Part shown: piece by piece, positions 1 to 6,402 of the stretch
Numbering within the stretch: the first letter of the stretch is position 1
Layout of the letters: every line of letters begins with the position of its first letter
Origin: DATLFP01 sp035540955
GTDB taxonomy: Bacteria; Actinomycetota; Acidimicrobiia; Acidimicrobiales; CADCSY01
NCBI GenBank assembly: GCA_035540955.1
Contig: DATLFP010000255.1
Location: forward strand, 1 to 8,080
DNA: 8,080 nt
Direction: 5' to 3'
Position numbers and translations under genes: made by a program
The notes under the pieces: model-generated
Database searches by the model: none
The model's input: the letters and a program-made list of their open reading frames with translations, nothing else
What the model was told of the DNA's origin: nothing

Positions 1-84
1 GCCCCCGTCGACAAGCCCCAGCCCGCCGGCCCGCCCGCCGACGTCGACGGGCGGGCCGGCGGGCTGGGGCTTGTCGACGGGGGC
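1..84. repeat. 84-bp near-perfect palindrome at window edge
   Basis: Positions 1-42 are the reverse complement of 43-84. Every pair (n with 85-n) matches except 38/47, and there is no spacer. The arm starts gcccccgtcgacaagcccca. It lies inside the minus-strand coding frame, whose normal-looking Pro-rich tail then turns into Gly-rich residues (GGRAGGLGLVDGG) that are simply the reverse strand of the first half. A fold-back chimera at a contig end explains this well; a genuine hairpin or cruciform is the alternative. Confidence 0.9.
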
Positions 85-1374
85 CGGTCGCTTGGCCGGA
101 CGGGCCTTGCGGCCGGACCGCTCCCGGGGTGGCGGGACCTCGATGCCGAAGGCGGTGGCGATCCCCGGCGAGCGACCCGCGTGCTTGCGCACGGCAGCCA
201 GCAGCGCATCGCCGGGCTCAGCCGGGATCCCCGCCGGTTGCACGTCGCGCCGCACCGGCGAGTAGGCGACCGCATCGACGAGCGTGCCGTAGCGGTCGGG
301 GGCCACCTCGGCCGTCATCGCCGCGCTCGCCGCGGTGTGCAGCTCGGTCAGGACCTCCTCGGGCAGGGTCTGGTTGGCCTCCGGAGCCCGGGAGGCAAGG
401 CGGAGGGCCCGCACCACGCGACCGTGCTTCAGCGAGAGCCGCACGTCGTCGAGCCACTGCTGCTGCTCCACGACGGTGCGGCGATCGAGGGCCTCCCGCA
501 GCGTGCCCGCCAGCTCCTTGGTCCGCTCCTCGCGGGCGACGTCGCCGGCGCTCGTGACGACGGCCCGCAGATCGCTCAGCGCCAGCACCTCGAGATCGGC
601 CAGCGCCGCATCCGCCTTGTCGAGCCAGTCGGCGATGCGCACCGCGGGCATGAGGTCCTCGGCGACCTGGACCACGTTCTCGGTGGGGACCTCGGGCTGG
701 CCGGCGGCCCGGGCGGCGGCGTTCTGCTCGTCGAGGGCGCGCCGGACCGCGGGGACGCCACCGTTCAAGAGCTGCTCGGCGATCAGGCGCCGGTCGGGCG
801 ACAGCGACGACAGCAGCTCGTCTCGGTGGGCGCGACCCGGTCGGAGTCGCTTGGGCTTCGGCCGCTCGGGAACCTGCGGCGGGGGAGCGGGACGCTCCCG
901 CCGCGGCCGCTCGGATCGACTGTCGGCGGGCCGGGCCGACCGCTCCCGGCGCTCCCGATCGCGATCGGGACGGTCGCGGTCCCGATCCGGGCGGTCGGCC
1001 CGCTCGGGGCGATCGCGGCGGTCGCGATCGGGGCGGTCGGGTCGCTCGCGGCGGGGGCCACGCCGCTCGGTCCGATCGCGGGCGCCGCGCCCCACGAGCG
1101 TCGAGGTGACGGGCGTGAACTCACGCTGCGGACCGAGCACCTCGAGGCGCTCGACGGCCTGCTTGTCGTCCGCCTTCGGCGTGACCACGGCGATGACCGT
1201 GATGCCCTCGATGTCGAACTCGGCCTCGGCCCGCACCACGTCGCCGACCTTCGCACCGGGAGGGAGGAGACCGCCGTCGAGGTCGCCGCGGGGCTGGCGA
1301 GCGCCCGCCGCTCGCCAGGTCCACGTGCCATCGGGTCGCTCGCTCGTGAGCTCGACGTCGATCCGCCGGGGCAT
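1..1374 (-). CDS. Unnamed actinobacterial protein with charged R/D/E/P linker, 3' end beyond window
   Basis: The frame is open for 458 codons from ATG 1374 to the window edge with no stop, so the gene is 3'-partial. Residues 1-85 look like a small compact beta-rich domain (start MPRRIDVELT, then GAKVGDVVRAEAEFDIEGI), possibly an OB/TRAM-like fold; that is inference. Residues 98-178 are low complexity, dominated by Arg, Asp, Glu and Pro with repeated RD/RP/DR steps, a disordered and probably nucleic-acid-binding linker. Residues 180-400 are Ala/Leu/Glu-rich and look helical. The tail from about 413 is basic and Pro-rich. The last ~14 residues are read through the second half of the 1-84 palindrome and may not be native. 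A response regulator gene lies 40 bases upstream on the same strand. No catalytic motif is visible and I cannot assign a function. The gene is secure; the role is unknown. Confidence 0.8.
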   Translation of the reverse strand, partial: MPRRIDVELTSERPDGTWTWRAAGARQPRGDLDGGLLPPGAKVGDVVRAEAEFDIEGITVIAVVTPKADDKQAVERLEVLGPQREFTPVTSTLVGRGARDRTERRGPRRERPDRPDRDRRDRPERADRPDRDRDRPDRDRERRERSARPADSRSERPRRERPAPPPQVPERPKPKRLRPGRAHRDELLSSLSPDRRLIAEQLLNGGVPAVRRALDEQNAAARAAGQPEVPTENVVQVAEDLMPAVRIADWLDKADAALADLEVLALSDLRAVVTSAGDVAREERTKELAGTLREALDRRTVVEQQQWLDDVRLSLKHGRVVRALRLASRAPEANQTLPEEVLTELHTAASAAMTAEVAPDRYGTLVDAVAYSPVRRDVQPAGIPAEPGDALLAAVRKHAGRSPGIATAFGIEVPPPRERSGRKARPAKRPAPVDKPQPAGPPVDVGGRAGGLGLVDGG

Positions 1375-1383
1375 AGGGATGCC

Positions 1384-1389
1384 ACGCTA
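1384..1389 (-). promoter_or_regulatory. Possible -10 box TAGCGT before the 1374 gene
   Basis: The minus strand reads TAGCGT, then 9 bases, then ATG 1374, and no purine-rich ribosome binding site precedes the ATG. This fits the TANNNT-type -10 of high-GC actinobacteria driving a leaderless or nearly leaderless message. No -35 box is convincing. Co-transcription with the response regulator, 40 bases upstream, is equally possible. Confidence 0.25.
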
Positions 1390-1414
1390 CCGGGCGCGGC
1401 TGGACGCGACCGCC

Positions 1415-1774
1415 TCAGGCGGCGGTCCCGTACCGGGCCAGGAGCGCCGGGATCCGGGGCAGGAACGACAGCTTGTCGAAGCACGCCGTGGCACCACGGG
1501 CGCGGCTCTGCTCGAACACCTCGACGGCGGCGTGGGCGCTCACGACGAGCACCTTGGCCTCCGGGCAGGACTCGCGGAGCATCGGCAGGGTGGCGAGACC
1601 ATCGCGGCGCGGCATGTACAGATCGAGGATCACGAGGTCGGGGTTCGTGGCGAGGGCGACGTCGACGCACTCGATGCCGTCCGCCGCCTCGGAGACCTGC
1701 ACCCCCTCGCGCTCCATCGCCGTGCGGTAGAGCAGCCGGATCGCCGGCTCGTCGTCGCAGATGAGCACCCGCAT
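1415..1774 (-). CDS. Single-domain response regulator (CheY/Spo0F-like receiver)
   Basis: A 119-aa protein made of one receiver domain with no output domain. The acidic pocket is D7-D8 (MRVLICDDEP), the phospho-acceptor is D51 (VILDLYMP), the switch Ser is S79 (VLVVSAH) and the conserved Lys is K101 (CFDKLSF). All key residues are present, so it should accept phosphate from a histidine kinase and signal by protein contact. I chose ATG 1774 because the domain starts directly there. A TTG 27 bases upstream would add nine residues without family resemblance. No kinase is encoded in the window, so the partner is unknown. The next gene on this strand starts 40 bases downstream and may be in the same transcript. 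The gene diverges from the membrane protein at 1862. Confidence 0.93.
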   Translation of the reverse strand: MRVLICDDEPAIRLLYRTAMEREGVQVSEAADGIECVDVALATNPDLVILDLYMPRRDGLATLPMLRESCPEAKVLVVSAHAAVEVFEQSRARGATACFDKLSFLPRIPALLARYGTAA

Positions 1775-1782
1775 CGCCTTCG

Positions 1783-1788
1783 AAGGTA
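1783..1788 (-). promoter_or_regulatory. Possible -10 box TACCTT, leaderless start of the response regulator
   Basis: The minus strand carries TACCTT eight bases before ATG 1774, the spacing expected if transcription begins at or next to the A of the start codon. An AAGG falls between box and ATG but is only two bases from the ATG, too close to be a good ribosome binding site. No clear -35 is visible. Confidence 0.35.
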
Positions 1789-1861
1789 CGACGGGAGGCA
1801 ATGGTCACCCCATGGCCCGTTCGGCTCGACCCGGATGGCCCTACCGGTGTAGTCATGCCGG

Positions 1862-3661
1862 ATGCTGATGGCAGACAGCGGCACGCTCGGCGGCTCGGCC
1901 CTCGCCAGCTGGACGCCGCTGTCGTTCTTGCTCGGCGCGTTCGTGGTGGTCGTCGCCGTGCTCGCCGCCCTCGGCCGGTCGGACGAGACATGGGGGAGGC
2001 TGCGGCCGCTGTCCCGGGTGCCGTCGGGGCTGACCCGGGTGACCGGTGTGCCGGGCTGGGCCGCCACCGCCATCGGCACCGCCCTGTTCGGCCTCCTCGT
2101 GGCCGGGCAGGGGTTCTACGACGACGTCTCCTGGCACATCGCCCTCGGGCGCGACGACGAGCTCTTCACCGCACCGCACGCCGCCATCCTGATCGGCCTC
2201 GTGCTGATCCTCGGCGGAGCGGCGCTCGGCACCTTCGTGGCGACGATGGACCGCGTCGAGGCTCCCAGCGTCCTCGGGCTCCGGGTGCCCCGGTCGCTCC
2301 TGCCGCTCTGGGCCCTCGGCATCGGGGCGGTGAGCGGGTTCCCGCTCGACGAGGTCTGGCACCAGGAGTACGGGATCGACGTCACGATGTGGAGCCCGAC
2401 CCACATGCTCATGATCCTCGGGGCGACCTTCACCGGGCTGGCGGCGTGGCTCATCCTGGCCGACGCCGGGGTCCGTCCCACCGACGGGCGCTGGGCCCGC
2501 GGGCTCCACGTGCTGTGCGCGTGGCTGACCTTGCAGGGGCTGGTGGCGCCGCAGGGTGAGTTCACCTTCGGCGTCCCTCAGTTCAGCCAGCTCTTCCACC
2601 CGATCCTCATCTGCCTGGCCGCCGGCGTCGCCCTCGTGGCCATGCGCCTCGTGCACGGTCGGGGGTGGACGCTCGGGATCGTCACCGGTTCGTGGTTGCT
2701 GATGGGGAGCGGCGTGCTCGGCAGCAGCGACGAGGGCGCACCGGTCGACACCCGCTTCGGGGCCACGTTCCTCGCCAGCGCCCTCGTGGTGGAGGTCGTC
2801 GCCGCCCTGCTGGGCACCGATCGCCGGCTGCGGTTCGCGCTGGTCAGCGGCATCGGCATCGGCTCGATCGGCCTCGCGGCCGAGTGGGCGTGGAACACCG
2901 GTGCCTACCAGCCGTGGACAGCGAACCTACTGCCGGAGGCGGCCGTCCTCGGGTTCGTGGCCGCGGTGGCCGCCGCCGTCCTCGGGGTCGTGCTCGGCGG
3001 TGCCATCGCCGGCGACCGGAGCCGGGTGCCGCCGGCGGCGGTCGTCGCCGCCGCGGTCGCCGGCCTCGTCGTGCTCGCCATCCCCATGCCTCGAGCCACC
3101 GGCGACGTCGTCGCCGACATCCGTCTCACCGCCGCCGGCGCCGACCAGGTGCACGTCACGGCCACGCTCACACCGGCCGACGCCGCCGATGACGCCTACT
3201 GGCTCCAGGTCTCCTCGTGGCAGGGCGGGGGTCTCGTGCTGGCCGACATGGAGCCGACCGGCCGACCCGGCGAGTACCGGTCCGCCGAACCGGTGCCCGT
3301 GAGCGGGTTCTGGAAGACGCTGCTGCGGCTCCACCGCTTCGGCGAGAGGATGGCGGTGCCGATCTTCCTTCCCGCGGATCCCGAGATCGGTGAGGAGGAG
3401 ATCCCGGCGGTCGACCGGGTGGCGCCGTTCGAGAGCGAGCGCCGCTACCTCCTGCGGGAGACGGTGGAGGGCAACGCCTGGCTGTCGCCCCTCGTGCACG
3501 GCGCGCTCGCTGCCGTGGCGGCGGTGTGGGCACTCGCGTTCGTGGTCGCCGTGCGGGCGGTGGGCGGTGGCGGTGGCGCGGGCCCCGGGGGCCGGCGGTC
3601 CGGCGCCTCGTCCGGGCGCGACCCACGATCGGTCCCGGTGGCGCGGGCGCTGCCCACCTGA
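1862..3661 (+). CDS. Large polytopic membrane protein, unnamed, with His/Trp motifs and C-terminal extracytoplasmic beta domain
   Basis: A 599-aa integral membrane protein with about a dozen hydrophobic segments (roughly 20-38, 66-84, 105-128, 146-160, 180-201, 213-230, 244-262, 267-286, 297-317, 323-343, 355-383, 391-409). A soluble region follows at about 411-540, then a last membrane segment at 541-567 and a Gly/Arg-rich tail. Possible ligand residues recur at membrane edges: D88 with W91-H92, P105-H106, D163 with W166-H167, P179 and H181, and F245-H246. This pattern suggests a buried metal or haem site, but that is inference. The soluble part has a PGEY...SGFWK pattern resembling FixH/YtkA-type beta domains; I hold this loosely. 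ATG 1862 is the first usable start; ATG 1868 is an alternative, and no ribosome binding site separates them. The HAD phosphatase gene begins 11 bases after the stop, so the two probably share a transcript. I do not recognise a named family. Confidence 0.85.
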   Translation: MLMADSGTLGGSALASWTPLSFLLGAFVVVVAVLAALGRSDETWGRLRPLSRVPSGLTRVTGVPGWAATAIGTALFGLLVAGQGFYDDVSWHIALGRDDELFTAPHAAILIGLVLILGGAALGTFVATMDRVEAPSVLGLRVPRSLLPLWALGIGAVSGFPLDEVWHQEYGIDVTMWSPTHMLMILGATFTGLAAWLILADAGVRPTDGRWARGLHVLCAWLTLQGLVAPQGEFTFGVPQFSQLFHPILICLAAGVALVAMRLVHGRGWTLGIVTGSWLLMGSGVLGSSDEGAPVDTRFGATFLASALVVEVVAALLGTDRRLRFALVSGIGIGSIGLAAEWAWNTGAYQPWTANLLPEAAVLGFVAAVAAAVLGVVLGGAIAGDRSRVPPAAVVAAAVAGLVVLAIPMPRATGDVVADIRLTAAGADQVHVTATLTPADAADDAYWLQVSSWQGGGLVLADMEPTGRPGEYRSAEPVPVSGFWKTLLRLHRFGERMAVPIFLPADPEIGEEEIPAVDRVAPFESERRYLLRETVEGNAWLSPLVHGALAAVAAVWALAFVVAVRAVGGGGGAGPGGRRSGASSGRDPRSVPVARALPT

Positions 3662-3672
3662 CGGGTCGGCCG

Positions 3673-4257
3673 ATGGCAGGAGACCGGCCCGTGGTGGCCG
3701 CCTTCGACTTCGACGGCACCCTCACCGAGCGCGACACCCTGCTCCCGTTCCTGCGGCTCGTGACCGGCCGCCGGCAGGTGGTGGCGGCGCTCGTCCGGAA
3801 CGCCGGCGGTCTCGCCCGAGCGGCCCGGGCGCGCGATGAGCGCGACGTGGTCAAGGAGCGGGTGCTGGCGACGTGCCTCGCCGGGACCCCGGTCGACGAA
3901 GCCGCTTCGGCGGCGGCCCGCTACGTCGCCGGGATCCGGCTGCGGCCCGAGGTGGTTGCGACCCTCCAGACTCACCGTGACGCCGGCCATGAGGTGGTGG
4001 TGGTGTCGGCGTCGCCCGCCCTCTACGTGGTGCCGGCCGTCGCCGCGCTCGGCGTCGAGCACGTCCTCGCCACGGAGCTCGAGATCGTCGACGATGTCCT
4101 CACCGGGCGGTTCGCCGGCCGCAACTGCCGCGCCGAGGAGAAGGTGACGCGCCTCGACGCCTGGCTCGCCGGTCGTGACGTCGAGCTCTACGCCTACGGC
4201 AACTCGCCCGACGACGCAGCGATGCTGGCCCGGGCCGATCACGCAGTCTGGGTCTGA
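3673..4257 (+). CDS. HAD-superfamily subfamily IB phosphatase (SerB-like)
   Basis: A 194-aa haloacid dehalogenase-fold hydrolase. Motif I is DFDGTLT, with nucleophile D12 and general acid D14. Motif II is S112 (VVVVSASP), motif III K157, and motif IV GNSPDD with D180 and D181 for magnesium. The helical cap lies between motifs I and II, as in subfamily IB (the phosphoserine phosphatase and TIGR01490-type group). The substrate is unknown; a small phosphate monoester such as phosphoserine or a lipid head-group phosphate would be typical. It is short for the group, ending just after AVWV. I chose ATG 3673, directly before the first strand and 11 bases after the membrane protein stop. The frame is open further upstream, but that would overlap the membrane protein. 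The arrangement suggests co-transcription. The gene converges on the minus-strand gene ending at 4269, with only 11 bases between stops and no hairpin terminator there. Confidence 0.92.
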   Translation: MAGDRPVVAAFDFDGTLTERDTLLPFLRLVTGRRQVVAALVRNAGGLARAARARDERDVVKERVLATCLAGTPVDEAASAAARYVAGIRLRPEVVATLQTHRDAGHEVVVVSASPALYVVPAVAALGVEHVLATELEIVDDVLTGRFAGRNCRAEEKVTRLDAWLAGRDVELYAYGNSPDDAAMLARADHAVWV

Positions 4258-4268
4258 ACCCGACGACC

Positions 4269-5036
4269 CTACGTGCGGCGGACGTTCGTCTCCTGCAGCC
4301 AGCCGTTCCCGGCGGGATCGGGACGGGAGGCGGTGTTGGCGCAACCGCCCTGGTCGTGCGACTGGTAGGTCGGCCGGAGCGATGCCGGCGTCGGGTCGAG
4401 CGCCGACCACCTGACGGTGACGGTCGGGTCGTCGCAGCGGGCGAACACCTCGGACCAGACCACGGGTGCCACGAGGTGGGTGCCGCCGCCCCGGAGCCGG
4501 CGCACTGCCGTCGTCGTGCCGGCGACGAGGTCCGTCACCTCGCCCACCCACCAGCCGTCGCCGTCGCCGCGGATCCGCAGCCGGTACGGCGTCCCGGCCC
4601 GCCAGGGGTAGTCGCGGGTGTTGGGGTTGCCGGTCGCGCTCGGTAGGGGCGACGGCTCACCGTCGAGCTCGCCCGAGGTCATCGCTCCACGCAGGCCGGT
4701 TGTCGCGTTCGGGCCACGCAGGCCGGTTGTCGCGTTCGGGCCACGCAGGCCGGCGTCGCGGTAGCCGCCCCAGTTCACCGCCGTGCTCCCGGGGTGGCGG
4801 TCGTACCACTGCAGGCCGAGGTGGGCACCGCCGACGCGCCGGCCGCGGTCGACGAAGCTCACCTGGAGGGCCCAGAAGTAGAGGTGGGGAACCACCGGTG
4901 GCTCGACGATCTCGAGCACGGCGGACACCTCGGTCGCGGGCGGGGGAGCGGGCTCCCACCACAGGTGCATCGACGACGCGCCGTTCGCCGAGCGCGGGAA
5001 GCCGGTGGTTCGGGGGCGGCGCCGGAGCCAGGGCAC
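4269..5036 (-). CDS. Unrecognised soluble protein, beta-sandwich-like, with internal 9-residue tandem repeat
   Basis: From GTG 5036 this encodes 255 aa. Alternating hydrophobic strands (VSAVLEIVEPPVVPHLYFWALQVSF, then GAHLGLQWYD, AVNWGGY, DGWWVGEVTDL and APVVWSEVFARC) suggest a mostly beta, Trp-rich fold such as a jelly roll or lipocalin-like sandwich. No signal peptide or membrane segment is visible. I do not know the function. The start is uncertain. ATG 4970 would begin at MHLWWEP (233 aa), but the preceding SANGASS reads like coding sequence leading into the first strand, so I prefer GTG 5036. ATG 5084 would overlap the divergent neighbour. Two full copies and a partial copy of GLRGPNATT lie in the loop between the NWGGY strand and the DGEPSPLP segment. 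Two Cys residues near the C-terminus could form a disulphide if the protein is exported. Confidence 0.75.
   Translation of the reverse strand: MPWLRRRPRTTGFPRSANGASSMHLWWEPAPPPATEVSAVLEIVEPPVVPHLYFWALQVSFVDRGRRVGGAHLGLQWYDRHPGSTAVNWGGYRDAGLRGPNATTGLRGPNATTGLRGAMTSGELDGEPSPLPSATGNPNTRDYPWRAGTPYRLRIRGDGDGWWVGEVTDLVAGTTTAVRRLRGGGTHLVAPVVWSEVFARCDDPTVTVRWSALDPTPASLRPTYQSHDQGGCANTASRPDPAGNGWLQETNVRRT
4687..4753. repeat. 27-bp direct tandem repeat, about 2.5 copies, in frame
   Basis: Copies at 4687-4713 and 4714-4740 are identical (each starts ccacgcaggccggttgtcgc), and a 13-base partial copy follows at 4741-4753. The unit is a multiple of three, so the reading frame is preserved. On the minus strand each unit encodes GLRGPNATT. 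Identical copies point to a recent slippage or duplication event. Confidence 0.95.
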
Positions 5037-5070
5037 GCTCGATCTTGCCCAACCGTCACGACCGGCGCCG

Positions 5071-5076
5071 TACCGT
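5071..5076 (+). promoter_or_regulatory. Possible -10 box TACCGT, leaderless start of the PPOX-fold gene
   Basis: TACCGT is followed by six bases and then ATG 5083. The upstream sequence has no Shine-Dalgarno purine run, so a leaderless message is the simplest reading. A TTGCCC lies at 5045-5050, but the 20-base spacer is longer than usual. This interval also holds the start of the divergent minus-strand gene, so the two promoters would overlap. Confidence 0.4.
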
Positions 5077-5082
5077 TCGGGC

Positions 5083-5586
5083 ATGACCGAGCCGACGACG
5101 ACGCCGCTGAGGATGTGGGAGCGCGAGATCGCGCCGTCGCTGCCGTGGGCGGACGTGCGCCGCCAGCTGGAGGAGGCCGAGGTCTACTGGCTCGTCTCCG
5201 TCGGCCGCCGGGGTGTGCCCCTGCCCCGACCGGTCTGGGGCGTGTGGCTCGACGACCGGCTGCTGCTGAGCGTGGGGTCGACATCACACTGGAACGCGAT
5301 CCCGGCCCACGCCGACGTCGCCGTCCACCTCGGCGATCCCCTCGCCGTGGTCATCGTCGAGGGCCGGGCCCAGAGGGCGGCGGGGGAGGATGGACTGTTC
5401 CAGCGGTTCGTCGACGCCTACAACCCGAAGTACGCCTGGTCCTTCGATCCCGCCGAGGACATGGTCGTGAACGGGGTCATCGAGGTGGTGCCCGACAAGG
5501 TGCTGGCCTGGACGACGGTGCCCGTCGAGGCGTGCACCCCGTCGATGACCTTCCCGACCGCGGGTGGCCGCTGGACGTTCGGCTGA
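5083..5586 (+). CDS. Pyridoxamine 5'-phosphate oxidase-like split-barrel flavin/F420-binding protein
   Basis: A 167-aa protein with the PPOX-superfamily layout. An N-terminal helix (PWADVRRQLEEAEVYWLVSV, about residues 21-40) leads into barrel strands with the usual GVPLPRPVWGVWLDDRLLLSV and STSHWNAI segments, followed by VAVHLGDPLAVVIVEGRA. This matches the family that binds FMN, or F420 in actinobacteria. The substrate cannot be told from sequence; roles range from pyridoxamine phosphate oxidation to F420-dependent reduction or haem handling. The length is normal for the single-domain group. ATG 5083 is supported by a -10-like box six bases upstream and by the close fit to the family N-terminus. 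The zinc-ribbon gene follows 66 bases later with its own apparent promoter. The family call is firm; the reaction is unknown. Confidence 0.85.
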   Translation: MTEPTTTPLRMWEREIAPSLPWADVRRQLEEAEVYWLVSVGRRGVPLPRPVWGVWLDDRLLLSVGSTSHWNAIPAHADVAVHLGDPLAVVIVEGRAQRAAGEDGLFQRFVDAYNPKYAWSFDPAEDMVVNGVIEVVPDKVLAWTTVPVEACTPSMTFPTAGGRWTFG

Positions 5587-5638
5587 GCGGCGGCGAGGGT
5601 CGCGGTGCGCCATCCGCGCCCGCCACGACTCCCCTCGG

Positions 5639-5644
5639 TAGGTT
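5639..5644 (+). promoter_or_regulatory. Possible -10 box TAGGTT, leaderless start of the zinc-ribbon gene
   Basis: TAGGTT is followed by eight bases and then GTG 5653. There is no ribosome binding site before this GTG. The layout matches that before the genes starting at 5083 and 1774, which together support leaderless initiation. Confidence 0.35.
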
Positions 5645-5652
5645 TCGTCACC

Positions 5653-5988
5653 GTGACGGAATCGGCGGCGAACCGGTGCCGGTGGTGCGGGCGGAAGCTG
5701 CCGGCGACCACCGGCCCTGGCCGTCCACGCCGGTTCTGCCGGCCGAGCTGCAAGCAGCGCGACTACGAGGCCCGGCGGCGAGCCCAGGAGGTCGGGCTCA
5801 GCGAGAACGAGCTGGTGATGACACGCCAGGAGCTCGACGCGCTGCGGGACGCGTTGTACGTCGTGGAGGCGGCGGTCGAGGACGTCGACCGGGACCTGGC
5901 CGCCGCCCCCGAGGACCTCGAGGAGGTCAGGCGGGCCCTGGACTGGCTCCTCCAGGCCGTGCGCCCCCTTCTCACACATCGCCCATAA
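5653..5988 (+). CDS. Small zinc-ribbon protein with C-terminal coiled-coil helix
   Basis: A 111-aa protein. Residues 9-33 hold a CxxC...CxxxC zinc-ribbon-like motif: C9, C12 (CRWCGRKL) and C29, C33 (RRFCRPSCKQR), flanked by basic residues. The RRFC..SC.QR.YEARR style is common in small actinobacterial proteins that probably touch nucleic acid. Residues 50-107 form one long helix rich in Glu, Leu and Arg (SENELVMTRQELDALRDAL through LDWLLQAVRPLL), probably a coiled coil for dimerisation. I chose GTG 5653 because the metal site starts seven residues later and a -10-like box precedes it. The frame is open from 5605, but that extension is Pro/Arg filler. The role is unknown. It is the last gene before the change in base composition. 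Confidence 0.8.
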   Translation: MTESAANRCRWCGRKLPATTGPGRPRRFCRPSCKQRDYEARRRAQEVGLSENELVMTRQELDALRDALYVVEAAVEDVDRDLAAAPEDLEEVRRALDWLLQAVRPLLTHRP

Positions 5989-6402
5989 TCCTCGTTACGT
6001 AAAGTTGCGGATTCGCGTGTTGCAGAGGGCAACAGCGAGGCATCGTCCGTAGACCAGGGGCACGATCCTCCCAGCGAGGGTGCGCCGTTGCTGTCACAGG
6101 CCGGCGGTACCGTTGCCAGTGGTCCTGCCGGGCCAGAGACATACGAAGGGGTGGCGCCCCTAGAAGATCGACCAACCGGTCTCCAACGGTCACAGCGACG
6201 GCCTGCGGAGGACGAGTCGATTAGCTGGTCGGTTCCGTGGTCCGGAATCGATCCCCACTCAGAACCTGAACTAGATGAATCGCCTGGGACGGCAAGTCCC
6301 CGCCAAGCCGGTGTCGCTGCCGGTGAGGTGTCACCGAACGAGAGGCGCCTGGGACCACCAGCCGGCAGGACCTTCACCAGCCATGTCTCTGGAGGTCCTG
6401 AA
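5989..6402. other. 414 bases without a confident gene, start of a lower-GC tract
   Basis: Composition changes sharply after the TAA at 5986-5988: many A/T third positions and codons such as TTA, AAA, GTA and CTA that are nearly absent to the left. The frame of the 6403 gene is open across the whole stretch and would encode a Ser/Pro/Gly/Glu-rich, disordered-looking peptide, but the only starts are TTG or GTG without ribosome binding sites. A minus-strand frame (6377 to 5763) is also open and low complexity. A small hairpin, TGTTGC/GCAACA with a five-base loop at 6018-6034, lies 30 bases after the zinc-ribbon gene and could be a weak terminator, though no T-run follows. No tRNA or repeat array is visible. 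Confidence 0.5.
6391..6395 (+). promoter_or_regulatory. Ribosome binding site GGAGG deciding the 6403 start
   Basis: GGAGG lies seven bases before GTG 6403. It is the only strong Shine-Dalgarno match in this frame and selects GTG 6403 over the longer TTG-started version at 6088. Confidence 0.6.

Noticed and set aside
961..1080. gatcg/gcggtc-rich repeats resembling a short repeat array
   Set aside because: They are the coding pattern of the Arg/Asp/Pro-rich linker of the minus-strand protein, with no regular spacing, so not a CRISPR or satellite array.
181..1764. Long plus-strand open frame of 527 codons opposite the 1374 gene and the response regulator
   Set aside because: It is antisense to two better supported genes, is Arg/Gly/Pro filler with no recognisable domain, and exists because high GC removes stops from all frames.
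783..1991. 402-codon minus-strand frame overlapping the response regulator
   Set aside because: It overlaps the clear receiver-domain gene in another frame, and its translation is low-complexity Arg/Ser/Pro.
4258..4268. Bidirectional terminator between the convergent genes
   Set aside because: Only 11 bases separate the stops and no hairpin or T-run is present.
3445..4551. 368-codon minus-strand frame opposite the HAD phosphatase
   Set aside because: The plus strand has all four HAD motifs in order, so this frame is a shadow of the real gene.
5284..5979. Minus-strand frame opposite the PPOX-fold and zinc-ribbon genes
   Set aside because: It is antisense to both genes, which have clear motifs, and it has no recognisable domain of its own.
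5995..6002. TTACGTAA palindrome as an operator or attachment site
   Set aside because: Eight-base palindromes are common by chance in 8 kb, and no second copy or associated recombinase is present.
5657..6250. Further copies of CGGAATCG at 5657-5664 and 6243-6250 as dispersed target sites
   Set aside because: Neither copy is followed or preceded by the inverted partner, and the first lies inside the zinc-ribbon gene. Eight-base matches alone are not convincing.
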